64,000 nt of DNA from Colius striatus (lineage: Eukaryota; Chordata; Aves; Coliiformes; Coliidae), in NCBI RefSeq assembly GCF_028858725.1, contig NC_084761.1, positions 25,636,501 to 25,700,500 on the forward strand. The letters run 5' to 3'. The position numbers were made by a program, and so were the translations under genes. This document shows, piece by piece, positions 24,867-37,400 of this stretch. The notes beneath the pieces are model-generated. The model saw nothing but the letters and a program-made list of their open reading frames with translations, was not told the origin of the DNA and made no database searches. Position 1 is the first letter of the stretch; every line of letters starts with the position of its first letter.

Positions 24867-27800
24867 GTAAGATGGAGTCAGTGTTCAGTACCTCACTTTC
24901 TCACTGCTCTTCATCTCTTAGTTTATGTAAGCACTTGCTAAATAACCATCCCAAGCATATAATTCAAGTTTTTCTGGTACAAGGATACTTGTTTTCTGGA
25001 GCCATTTAGCTGTGACAGTACACTGATGGCTGCCAGAAGCCAGGAAACTCAGATGTAGTTGGCAGTAAGAGAACTTTACTGGAAAAGAAGCCCAAGTCTT
25101 TCTTTGTTTATCTGAAGTACAAGGCAATTAACTTAAAAAATGGTTTTATTTGTGACTCTGGCTATGCAATTACTCTAGCTTGTATTTTCAAAGTATTTGA
25201 CATCTCAGAGCAGTGCTGTAAATAATCACAACTGAATTGCCAGATGTCAGCTCATTAATTGCTCTGCATGGAGTTGCTGTGAGTAATACGGGAACAGCTC
25301 TAAAATCTCGGCTCTAGTGATGGATACTCAGCACTGTTTCCCAACAGAGCTTGAGAAGGACCTCCAGCCTTCCAGATTCCTCTCACAACCATTCATAAGG
25401 CCAGAGGAAATGTGGAAGAAGAGTTTCAAGGCCAGGACAAGCTGGAGGAAATGACTTAAAATTTATTATTCCAGTGTCTCCTATTTGTTCACATCTGATT
25501 ATTGAACAGGCTGATTATTAAACTGCTGAAGAAATGTCTTCCAAAATACAGGGGCTAATTGAAAAATACGTGACTTCTGTCTGTGCCAAGAAGTGCTGCT
25601 TTAGTTAATCATGTTCACTTACCTGTAAAGTAGAACTTGAGACTGCTCTATGACATGATACTTGGGATTTAACGTGTGACCACGATGTGAAGAGGTGTTA
25701 TACAAATAAGATGTTCCATTCCCTGCCCTCTCTCAAATGCTCACATCCATCTCTAGGCTAACAAGTTAAAATAGAATTTGTTATGAATTGGATTTTTCTT
25801 TTAAAAGGCCAATCAAGCTGTTTTCTTTCTGTTTTATGTGTTGCTATGAGCCACTACCACTAATTCAGTTCTCGAATGAGAATTTACAGATGCTTTTGCT
25901 GATGTGTGTGTGACAAGATGATATTTTGCTGATATGTTATTCTCAGGAGACTGGAGGGGAAGAGGGAATCATGCTGTGGTTGTGAATGAATACAGGAACC
26001 AATCCCTTTTCCATTAAAAACGTCAGTGAAGTTTCCGTTGCTTTGAGGAGTTAACAGGCTTGGTCCCTAAGAAACAGATTATTGCAAAACACAGTTGTCC
26101 TTCCTCACTCTTCTGAATACTGCAAAACAGTGTCTTTCTGATCATTTCTTAGTGGAAAGAAATGTAAAGTTGAGGACTGACTGCTAAGGCTGATGAGTAG
26201 TACAATGTTCATTAAAAACCGCTTTTTCTTGGATGGACCTCTAATAAGCTCTAATAGCAACAGCGATTTAGTGCTCAATGATGACCTGGAAAAAATTTGC
26301 TTCAGATATGCACAGGTTGAGCAATCCTTTCCACTGAAGAATTTGATGAGGATTTGATGAGGATGCATCTCTGGTAGTTAAAAGATGTCTCCTGCAGGGA
26401 ATGTCACTTAGGGAGAATGGTCAGCTTCGGAGACAGTCCTATCCAACTCTGTCAATCTGTTTCTTATCTCTAAAACTGCAAAGTCTATAGAGAAGAAACT
26501 CTTAGTTCATATAGTGTGTAAGAAAATGAGGCCCTAGATGCCAATAGGAATCAGAACTATAGTAGTAATGACTGCATGTTTGACATATTTAACATTTGGC
26601 TTCTTTGCATTGATGGTTCCTTGATTTTCACATCTGATAAAGCTGATGGAATTTGTGTAAAAGCCCCCTGCATCACTTGGCTGTATAGGATTCCCACAAG
26701 TCTGGGCTCTGTAAAGATAGTATCTAGGACAGAGTAGTTCTTGGAAGGTAGTAGTAAGCCTTGACGATGAACACAGTAGCTCTTTTTTGGAATATAGGGT
26801 GAAGATTAAGCTGCAACAGTTACAGTGTGCCAAGTAGAGCTACTAGTAGTAATACAAGCAGTGCAAACTCAGTAGAGCAGAACAGTTCCTCTACATACGA
26901 GTTGGCACACAGGCAGGATGGAATGAATGTCATCTTTTTAAATACTCTGGAAGTGAAGTGAGACTGCAGTTTACGTGTGGGGCTTTGAATTTCACTACCC
27001 TTTTTAATATATTAATATATAATATATACTTTTTAGTCTTTCATATTAAAAACTCCTTATAATCTGCAACCATTTACTTTACATGCCATCTCTCTATTTA
27101 TGGCTTTATCATTAATCTCCAGTATTAGCTCTCTCTATTTGTCTTGATCTTACAAAAGCGTAAGAAGTTGCCCCTTGTCATGTTTCCTATATTGCTGATG
27201 CGATGCAGTGCTGGGTCAGACATTTTTGACAACAATGGTTTTAATATGGCAAGTAGAAAATTAACAGACTTTATTGCTTCAGTATTGAGGGAAAATCCAT
27301 ACTTCTTCTGCTTCTTTTTGTCAGGGTTTCCTGTTTTGTTTTGGTTTTAAAAGTGGAAACTGAAATTGCTTTTTTAGAATTATGCTTTCATCTGTGTCTG
27401 GCTCTTCCTCTGCTCTGTTTGCTCTTGAGTCCCCAAAATTAGCAAGAGTAATGTTTTAGTTTGCAGTGCAGTAGGAAAGAATAACTTAATTTTCTAAAAT
27501 GTAATAAACAGTGCAAGACCTGGAACAAGTACAAAACCTTCAGACAAGGTGAAAGCCCCTGGAAGAATACCTCTATTCAAAATGTCTGTGGATGTCTGCA
27601 AGTGCTGCCAGGAGCTTAAGTCTTATCCTTTTCCTTTCCAAACATGTGTATTGGTTTTTTCTTTAAAAATACATACTGTGTCCTTGAACTCTTCCATGCT
27701 TCTAGTCAAAGAAGGTAGTATTTCCTTTAGAGTTGCTTCACACATAAAATCTGTGAGACATTATTTTGGTCTTGGTTATTTCCCTCTTGTGATACTGGAT

Positions 27801-30800
27801 GGGAAACAGTCTTTTTGAAATATTCAAGCTTTGAAAAGCAGTAAATGTTTCTAGCTCTTGAGGGTTTTTACTGTGGGCTGTGAAAATGAAGTGCTCTTAA
27901 TTATGCTTCCTTTACAATACATTCATACCCTATTTTGCCTTCCCTTGTTTACAAATTCATTGCTTTCAGCAGGAATTATAAATAGATGAAAACCTACTTG
28001 TTTTACTTCAAATATTTATCTGAAAAAAACCTAAATTTCCTGAGGAGAAAATACACTAGAAATTACCTGGCTTGACATCTCAGGAATTTCACTGTGTTGA
28101 AATTTATTTCTAACTGAACTGAGCCAGCTTTGTTTAAAATGTCAGTTATCCTCTAAGACCTATATGTGCAAATTTTCCTCCTCATACGGTTGGCATTGTG
28201 CTGAGTTTCTCTTCTGGGTTGTTGTCCCCAGGAGGTTGGTTGTGAGCCCAGGGGGATGGTTCAGTTCCCCCAGGCAGCCTTGCAGACCAGGATCTGGCTC
28301 TGCAAGGGACCTCATTCAGCAAAATATTCTGTACCGTGATGTTAATAATCAGATAAATAGCCCGATCAACTGTTGAGCTCTATATCTATCTGTGAACTGT
28401 AATGTGGGGCCACTTTGCCTCCATGCACGAAGCCATTGTGAGCTCATTTTTTCAGCCCACCTGCATTGCTCCACTGATGCTTCTTCATAAAGAGAGAAGC
28501 ACAGTAATTTTTTATGTTTCTCTTCTTTTGCTTCACTGTTTCTCCATTGTGTATTGTTTTGTTTTTAAATGCATCTAACTATAATCTTTCCTCCTTTTGT
28601 TGTTTGCAAGAAAATATCTGCTCTGCAAAGAGATCAGAAAGGTTTTCTTTTGTGTAGGAAGCTCATCTATAGACTTCCACAATGCCTTTGCCACAATTGA
28701 TGTAGATAAACCTCTTTTATCACAGTCTGTTCTGTACGTATGTCTCCAAACACATGTGGGATGACTTGCATAATATGCATAGCAGATCACAGTAATTTCT
28801 TCCTTAAATATGAGCTTTGTCCTTTCTTTGGGGTCAAATATGATGGAGTGAGAGACTGACTGCTGTTTAATGTGTCATCTGTTCCACCTGGGTGACACCC
28901 ATCTGTTTGAACGTCACAAGCAGAGGCTAATTTTGTAGCTGTGTTGTTGCCAGCAGCCTAAGAAGGATTCCTTGTGGCATTTATTTTCTCCTTTTTATTT
29001 GCCTTGACATAAATCAATGCTCACTACAGCCTGAGTTTCTGTGCAGTCTGTTGAAAACAATAGCAAAGGTCCCACTGAAATTCAGCTTACTGAAAGGGAC
29101 TCATAAATGGTCTAAGATTTATTCTTGGGTTGGTTTGTTGTGTCACCGTCTTTTATTAGCTGATAATTTCATGTTTGTTAAAGACAAGACAGACACACTG
29201 CCTATGCCTACCTTCTACAGTAAAGGATGTCTTTGTATGAGTAGCTTTTCATATTAAAAATCTAGACAAGAGAGAATTCCTAGGCCCAAAAAATGTGCAT
29301 GAAAGGAAGGGATTAATATAAAGATGATGGCCTCATCATGTGAACTAGCCTCTTAAACCTTTTGGACCTGCCAACTCTAGAAATTCTTCCAACTTATTTT
29401 CTTATAATCCCCTCTATGTTCTGCTTCTAACAAAGTCCTGTGAGAATGACTGCAGCAGATCAGAAAATTAACTCGGTTCTGAATCACATTTGAAATTGGC
29501 AGGAAAGTGAGGGACTTAAAGCCAAACCCCACAACATCCTCAAAGACAAAATATATGGGATCAAGATCTCAGTGTTTGCTTCTGAGAAGAACTAGAGCTA
29601 CTTGTGACTTGCTGCAATCAATCAGGACTTTCCAGTCCTGTAAAATAAATGTCACTGAAGTGAATGCAAGACAGTGTCACCATGTAGACTTGTCTGGAGA
29701 ACAGTGCCAGCAGTGGATGGAACTTTCTCCCTTATGTTCTCTGGAGTAACAGATAAGCCAGGGTGGAGAATATCAGGAGTAACATTTTTTTTTGCTGCTG
29801 GTTTGGTTTGGTTTTCTAGTAAGTTAATTACCACAGATTGGCTGCACTTGGTATTTGGGGATACCCATGGGAACCATGAGACCTTCTTGAACTTCTGCAT
29901 TGTCTGGGAGGACTCCAATGTACCTGTAAGAAACTGCCTATGGGCTGTGCAGTCTCAGAACTACTCTGGGGAAGGATGTAATGTCATTCTTCCCTTTCAG
30001 AGAGAAAATCTCCATTCCCATTTTTCTAGTTTTACAGCATTACCCAGTGACTCCATACCCCATGTCTTACCTCAAGGTAGGTCTTTAAAGATTTATTACT
30101 TCACTGTAATAATGAATATCTGCTTATTGCCTTATAGGTATGTTTGAGGCAGCAAAGATGTGTGCTACAGCAGATGAACAATAAATGGCAATTCCTTATG
30201 ACAGGTTTTGTAGTCGTTGGAATTACAACAGATAATCTCTTACCATTACATCAAACATAATTGTGAAGGCATTATATATTGCTAATATTTCAAACTATAC
30301 TTAGGGATTGATATGATATGTATGTTACAGACTTTGCATTAATCTGAAGGAACTCAGTTGCACAAGAAATTCTGGAGACAAGTAACTACTTGAAGCTTAA
30401 AAGTGTTCCACTATTATTATTGCTTTTTCTTTTAATTTTTAAATCTTGTAATTAAAAGGCAAATGCAGACCATCTGTGAAAGAAATTGTTAAAAGCTGCA
30501 TCCACAAGGATCTCTGGGCAGAGTGCCATAACACAGCAAGCATTCAACTAGCATGATATAATTATAAATGAAATGTCTCTAAATAAAACAAATTCCAAGT
30601 TGAAAATAAAATTAAAATCCACCAGACTTCTACTTATTTTGTTGTGGCAGAGGATCATATTAACCTCAGGTTTAGAAATTACAGTCTATCCTCCTGCATA
30701 ATTCAAGGTCTGGGGTGTCTGCATGCTCTCTACAAGTGGCATTTTTTGGAGGGGACACCTCATCAGGCAATGCTCAAAGCCGTATTTCGGTCAAAAGAGA

Positions 30801-31092
30801 ATGAATTCAAGAGGACTTAGAGCAAGCCTGGAGTTTACTTTTTTTTTTTTTAGAGATACTACATAATGGTATGTAATGATATTCTGTGTTTATAACATCT
30901 ATAAAAGGGCCTTCTGTTCTGGAAAATGGTATATTCAGTTCATATGAACTGGATTCATTTAAATAAAAGGTTGCTGGCAATGATACGTTGAAACATCATC
31001 GTTTCACACTTATACCAGAACATAATCTCTAATACCTTCTCCTTTCCTGTAGGTTTATTTAGTAATGTTCTCTATCTTATTTTTATCTGAAG
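24867..31092. other. AT-rich non-coding stretch
   Basis: Only short, unsupported open frames, the longest being 29674-30147, which has no domain or splice support. AT-dinucleotide-rich patch near 27006-27030. No repeat family recognised. Confidence 0.4.
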
Positions 31093-31166
31093 GAATGTTT
31101 TGTATTTAATGTTGGACAGAACCCTGAAGCCGAACTGGATCTGATGACTCTTGGAACATGCTTGAG
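31093..31166 (+). other. Exon-like block (74 bases), unknown product
   Basis: Acceptor CTTATTTTTATCTGAAG and donor TTGAG/GTAAAT bound 24 open codons in a single frame, phase 0 in and phase 2 out, containing NVGQNPEAELDLMTLGTCL. The phase follows on from 24773-24866. An alternative acceptor at 31118-31119 would shorten it by nine codons in the same frame. Confidence 0.28.
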
Positions 31167-32382
31167 GTAAATACTGTTTCAGCAAAGTAATCTAAGTATT
31201 TGTAATAACAATTTATGTTATTGTTTACTGCTGTATTTCCAGGAGGAGCAGAGGGAAAGTTTAGTTACTGAAAAAGCCAGAAAAAGAACTTAAATCTTGT
31301 AAATAAATGAAACAGATGCTGACACAAGGTTAACAATTATTGATGAACATTTCTTTGTTATTGCTGAACATTTTTTTAAATGTAAACCTGCTTTATTTTT
31401 TAATTTTCTACACATGTCCCCGTCTTTCACAGAATAATGTTACCCTCAGTTTTAAAGGTTAGAGCGTATGTTAAATAAATCTGTCTCCTCCATCTAAACC
31501 TGAACTATTCATAAGACTTGAAGATGGCTATAATTAAAAACCTCTCCAAAGTAAAATTTCTTCGTGTAGATCCAATTAATCACAAGCCTGAATAAACAGA
31601 TTACTTGAAGATTCAAAAGAACTGCAAACAAACGGCTTGACCAGTCACATACGAAATCGTACACCAAACATCGCACAATTTTGGAACCTTCATTCTTTAT
31701 TTTTTTTTTTGCATCTTGTCTCTCATATAGCAAATCCTAAATGTTTAATCAGTTCCTAAGATGTTTTGAGTAAGAAAAATTGGATTTTGTGTGTTGAAGA
31801 GGAGTGTAAACCAGTGGTTTCTAAGGAAAGCTCAGTTTCCTAATGATATTCAAAGTTAATAAAGGTGTCCACGGTAAACACAAGTACTGTAACAAATGTA
31901 AAAATGTAATCTTTTGTGCTTGCTGATTACATGTTTTATTTTTCCCTTATGACATTATAGAAATAAAGACGACCTATTTCATTGTGAATTTCTGTACTTG
32001 GTTTTGGAACTTTAGCCTTAATTTTGTGTTAGATTTTTCAATGCCTGTGAAGGGAAATGATTTAATTTCAGAATTAGTGTGCATTGTAAGCTTCACTTTG
32101 ATCGTAACAGCTTTTGTTTCTGATTGTAAGCCAATTAACTGAAATTTCTGGTTTGTGATGAGTAGAAAATCTGCCTTCTTCCTAGTTTTTAGAAAAGCTG
32201 CAGCATTCATAACAGTTCATTACTGCTCAGTCTCTTAGAAAGAGCAGGATACTAGAGCTCTGAAATGAAAGAAATTTAAAAATAAGAAAAGTAATATAGC
32301 ATAGCAACAAAGCTTGTATGTCATGATGTGCCAAATATGTAATTCTGAAACACTGAACGGGTGAGATTCAGGTGAGGGTGTC
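31167..32382. other. Non-coding stretch before CR1 (d)
   Basis: AT-rich; one poly(T) run near 31700. Nothing else recognised. Confidence 0.4.
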
Positions 32383-32681
32383 AGGAGGTTGGGACATCCC
32401 TCTTTTCTATAGTAGATAGCAACAGGACAAGGGGTAATGGGATGAAGCTGGAACACAAAAAGTTCCACTTAAACATAAGAAAAAACTATTTCACTGTTCA
32501 GGTGAGGGAGCCCTGGCACAGGCTGCCCAGGGAGGGTGTGGAGTCTCCTTCCTTGGAGGTCTTCAAGACCCGCCTGGACATGTTCCTATGTGACCTGATC
32601 TAGGTGAACCTGCTTCTGCAGGGGGATTGGACTAGATGATCTCTAAAGGTCCCTTCCAACCCCTGTCATTCTATGATTCTT
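32383..32681 (+). mobile_element. CR1 LINE 3' fragment (d)
   Basis: Sister copy of the fragment at 9467-9765 with the same start (GGTTGGGACATCCCTC), the same 5' truncation region and the tail TTGGACTAGATGATCTCTAA, ending TCTATGATTCT. No flanking repeat like that of copy (a) is evident. Confidence 0.9.
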
Positions 32682-32822
32682 GGTCCTGTTTCAAGATGGT
32701 ATAAGTGTAGCACCAATGTATTTCTTTTCTAGTAAGGTTGGCTGAAGAAATAATGGATATTATTTATATCCAGTCTGTTTACCTCTATACTTTCACTTCT
32801 CAGCTCTTCCTTTGTTTTCTAG

Positions 32823-32923
32823 GTGTGTTAAATCAGCAAGCCTTAGCGCTGCTGTCATCCAGTCTGTACTTTCTGGCTCTCTGCCATCTGAAAAGCGATT
32901 CTCTGGACAAATTGGATTCTGGA
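32823..32923 (+). other. Exon-like block (101 bases), best splice sites of the region
   Basis: A very strong acceptor (long pyrimidine tract ending CTTTGTTTTCTAG) and a perfect donor GTAAGTC bound 101 bases open in two frames. One frame (CVKSASLSAAVIQSVLSGSL) fits the phase of 31093-31166; the other (VLNQQALALLSSSLYFLALC) would fit the block at 34345. Product unknown. Confidence 0.33.
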
Positions 32924-33379
32924 GTAAGTCTTCTGTACGCCTCATGGGATAACACGAACAGCAGCAGCCCAGAGCTATTGTGCTTAGTCAACTTAAAATG
33001 ACAGCTGCTATTAATAACAATTAGAACTTGTTAACACCAATTGCCTTGGTGATTTTATGAAATAAATGCCTGCTTGTTCACTGGTTATTTAATTGACGTA
33101 ACATATACACTATCAAGCAGCCAACAACAGCAGTGACCGGAGGAAGACTGTGAATTCAACTAACTTCCTCCACTTTCAATTCTTCTGAGACTGTTTATTG
33201 AGATTTTTCACTCTCCAGTGAATAAGAAATGCTGACTAAAAGGATATTACATAAATTGGCTGACATTTGCAATGGACTAGCTAATTCTTGTTGCCTTGTG
33301 TGTGGTAGCAGCATGTGTATGCGCACATGTGCCTGGTATTATCAATGAGCTCCTGACCCCCTCCCTTCACTCCCACCAG

Positions 33380-33501
33380 GCTGTTGTGAGACTGAATTTG
33401 GGGGGTTATGTAAGAGACGATCCAGGAAAACATGCCGAGCTATTTGGAATCTACTCTCATCACTAACCTCTTTCCTCCATTGTGTCATGCACTTTTTTTA
33501 A
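33380..33501 (+). other. Possible terminal exon-like block
   Basis: A strong acceptor (CCCTTCACTCCCACCAG) opens a frame that, in the phase left by 32823-32923, runs 40 codons to a TAA at 33499-33501. Basic and cysteine-rich, no family match. Alternative 3' end to the block at 34345. Confidence 0.2.
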
Positions 33502-34344
33502 AAATCAAATTGTTTTTGTTGTGTGGAGTGCTGGGTTGTGTCTCATCTGAAAAAATGATGTCTGTCTGTCTTGGAGAGAGAATTGGGTGTACCAAAAGAC
33601 TTCTGCTTGCTTCTGCTTTCAGTAGGCTGTGCCTGTAGTCCCTGGAGTCAAAAATCTCTTCTTTCTCTAACAATTGGGATTTAAAGATTTTGTTAATCTT
33701 GTTGTATCTCTAGCCTAACCTATAGAGTAGCACAACTCTCGTGCAAATTGCAGCTGCATCCTGGGACAGGGCTATCAACAGGTACTATGACTAAGAAAAG
33801 TTATTATTTTTCTTTTTTCTGCCTTCAAAAGTAATGCTGTGAGATTATACTTTATGACCAGTGAAGATGGAGTAATTTCTAGTGAGAATAGATTGATGTG
33901 AAAATCATAAAGTGTGTTCCAGTGAGAGAAGGCACGTCATGCATTTCAACATTAACATCATTTGCTTGCTATGTGTAACCCTCCTCTGAGTTGTGCTCAT
34001 TCTGAATGCTGTTTTATATTCCTACATTTCTAAGGATTTTTTTTCAACAACTTTTAGTTGATCTGTCTTAAAAAAGCAGAAACACACTATGGTAGAATTT
34101 TCTTCTTCTAGTCCGGAACAGTACAGTGTTACTTTATTATATCTGATTTTTCTCTTGTGGCCCAGAACCTTAATCCTGATTCCACTGAAGTTTCACAGCA
34201 AAGGTCTTACTGGTTGTTTATTTTTTTTCTTTTAAAGGTAGTTGTGATCAGACCTTTATGTCCTGCATTTGCTTTGTAATCCATTGAAGTAATGCTTTTA
34301 CAAGTGGAGAAATCCTTAATCATTCTGAGTTTGATTTTCTGCAG

Positions 34345-34458
34345 GCTGAAGTCAATGGCAGTTTATTTAACTATAACAGAGCAAGAATTACAGCTAATTT
34401 ACGCCCAGTACCACTGCTTTTCATAAGCTAAGAGCAATAGATCAAATTCAGACATCAG
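34345..34458 (+). other. Exon-like block (114 bases) with stop codon
   Basis: Acceptor TTTGATTTTCTGCAG and perfect donor CATCAG/GTAAGT. In phase 0 it encodes 28 codons (FNYNRARITANLRPVPLLFI) before a TAA at 34429-34431, then continues to the donor. Such a layout suits a lncRNA exon or a coding exon followed by a 3' UTR intron. Confidence 0.27.
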
Positions 34459-37400
34459 GTAAGTAAATGTAACTCCTTTGTTTATGCTCATTTGTACCCC
34501 TTCTGAGTTCTGGCCAATTCAATCTAGTCTACCAAGCCAATTGCATACAGTGTGTTCCAGTCTTTTCATCTCGCAGCTTGATTTGCCTTTCTTGCAAGTA
34601 ACCATCCTGGAAAAAAGACTTGTGTCTGAGAGGTAACGTCATTGTGTTTTCAGTTATCCCCAATGGTAGTAATCCAAGTGACAGGACACAAAGTTGACAT
34701 AAAGAAACTGAAATAAAAATAGCTAGAGACTATTTGGTGCTGATCTATTTTGTATATAAATGGAAGAACAAAGGTAGCCTGCTTTACTAATTTTAAGAAC
34801 CAAAACTATGGACCTCTGTCACCTCCTAACATGCACGCTACAGCTTTTGTCCCAGACCACATAGGAATTTGGTGTTAAGTCTTCACCATGTGGCAGCCAA
34901 AAAGCATTTATTCACCCCTTCATAAAATTTAAGGGGCCTCTTTTTCTCCCTCTTTAAATTACTTCCATCTGCTAAGTACAATTGCTTAATAACTAACTGG
35001 ATAAAGATACAAATTAGGCTTTTTTTTTTTTTTACACAAATCACTTCATCAATATTTCTGTCACATCTTTACTCAGTTGCCCTTCCTGCATGTCCTAGAC
35101 CCTAACAGTTTCACATGCATGATGCATAGGGCCTGGACTTCTATTCGGAAATGGCTGGGAGCTCAAATGTCTTTAAACTAGTGGCTGCCATGATCAATGG
35201 AAAGAGTCCAACAGATTTATTTTGTTTTAAAGAGATTTAGATCAAGGGCAGAATTGACTCCAGTTTTGGTGTGCTGAGATGCTTTATTGGTGCTTAACTT
35301 GGACAGCGTGGGAGATGTTGTCTGAGAATCAACTGTGCAAAATGGACATATCTTAAAATATTAATTTCTCTGGAACGTTTTTCTCAGAATATAGAAGGTA
35401 AGAGGGTAAGGAAGAATCACAGAAAGTGTTCGATTTAAAAGGGTCTTGTCATCAAGCTAACAACTTCAACGAAGGCAACATAATTGCAGTCATCCCCTAA
35501 ACTTGAAGAAAGTTTTAAATAGAGCTCTCAGGTCCAGTTGACTCATGAGAACACTGACTAATTGTGTATGTTTGCCAGTTGTGTGACACTGGCTGGGCTG
35601 CATTAAACATGGAATCGTGTTAGTTCAAAATAATAGTTGAACTAATTGTTTAATAAAATCACAGATTTTGCTAGATGATTAATGGAACTTTGTTATAGAC
35701 TCTAGAAAATAATATGCATTGGCAGTAACTCATTCCTTATATTGCATTTTCCACTTCTTCCTATATATACTTCTTCCTGCTCTCCTGTTCTAGCTCCCAA
35801 GAACTTTGTTATGATAGTTAAAACTATCTCATCTATTTGCCCTTATGGAGCATAGAGATTTCTCCTGGAAACCAGCCAGCAAGAGTGTGCACTATTAAAT
35901 GCAGCAAACCATGGAAAGGGTTGGCTCTAAGCATAAGGGAAGGTGCTTTTCTGGTTTTTCTAACCAAATGTCTTTTGGCAGTACTCAGCAGGGTTTTTGT
36001 TTTGTTTTTTACTGTCTAATACAGTAGAAAACTCACTCTTACCCTTCTGGTGACCACTGAGATAAGAAGACAGACTGCATTCTCCTCCCTCAGAATTTCA
36101 GTGTCTTTGGTCTACTAAAGATGACAGTTCTCGGCTGCTCCTCTCTGTTCTCTGTTCTGCAGCCACAGCTGGGAAAAGTATTTATGCTCATCTGTGTGTC
36201 TGGTGAAACTAGCCACTAGGAAAAAAACCCACTGCTCCATAAAAATAACTATGTTCAATAATAAATTTGTGCATGAGATCATATTCTTAATCTGAAAATA
36301 AGTGTCAGAGTTCTTTAAGTTTAAAAAAAAACTCAAAAAAAGGTAGCAACCAGTATATAAGGAAGAAAGGAGAACCATTGCTCAGCCTTTTGAGTTACTT
36401 GACGCCACGGCATAAAGGAGGTTGTAATTGTCCTTGAAAGTAATCTGCACAGTGTCTTTTATAAAATGAAGTAGTTGGCACGACACTGGTGTCATCTTCC
36501 AATGGGTATAATGGTGGCAGTTGTGACAAGACACCTGTTTAGTGAAGGCACGTGTTATAGGCATTCTGTTCAGCACAAGCTGAAGTAGTGTAATGTTGTG
36601 CCATGAAGGCTCTTGGATACTCTTCTTGGGAACATGCAAGTGCAACAGGTAAAAATATTGCTGTGCTTTCATCTATTTGTCATCTGTATGCATTAAAAAT
36701 AAAAGCTAGAGATGCCTGCCAGAAAAGTTGGTGGAGAGGTGCTATTTGAAGGGTGTGAGTAAAAAGTAATAAATTCCAACCAAATAGGAGCAGCAGCCTG
36801 GGGATATATCCTGTGCATGTCCTGTTCTTCCTTCCATACACTGTTATGCAGGGTGACTTCTGTAGACCTGCTAACTATGCTTTTAGCCTTTTGCTTTGCA
36901 CAGTAGATCCCCGCCTTCCCTGCTTTGAGGAATATCAGTGTGGTGGCTTCAGAGAGGCCAGGGAAGACAATGGGTTTACTCCATAGGAAGTAAAAAGGTA
37001 AAAGAATGATTTCACCACTGTCCCCTTTCTTGTATTCAAATCATCCCAGGGCAAATTTTCTTATGTCAGTAAGAATAAGAAAGGATGTTGGCTCTGAAAC
37101 TGAGTGCTAATGAATACCACCGCAGCTGGGCCAGCACGCTCTAATATGTGAAACGGACTGCCACCACCCTCCCAGCTCTTGTCTGGGCAAACAGAGAGTT
37201 TTCCCTTGCTGCCTTCTGAAGAGCTGACCCCCAGCAGCTGACACCCACAAGCACGCGCTCTGGCAGACTGAAGCTCCCCAAGGGATCTATTTCATCTGCG
37301 CAGCTGAATACGGATTCTTGCTGTTTTGTACAGAGCTCATCATATGAGAGATTACATCTTGCTTTCTCCAGGCCCACACAGATGGTGCGAGTGACTAACT

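Noticed and set aside
29674-30147. Plus-strand open frame of 157 codons
   Set aside because: No homology I recognise, no splice or promoter context, and a composition like its non-coding surroundings. Could be looked at again if transcripts map here.
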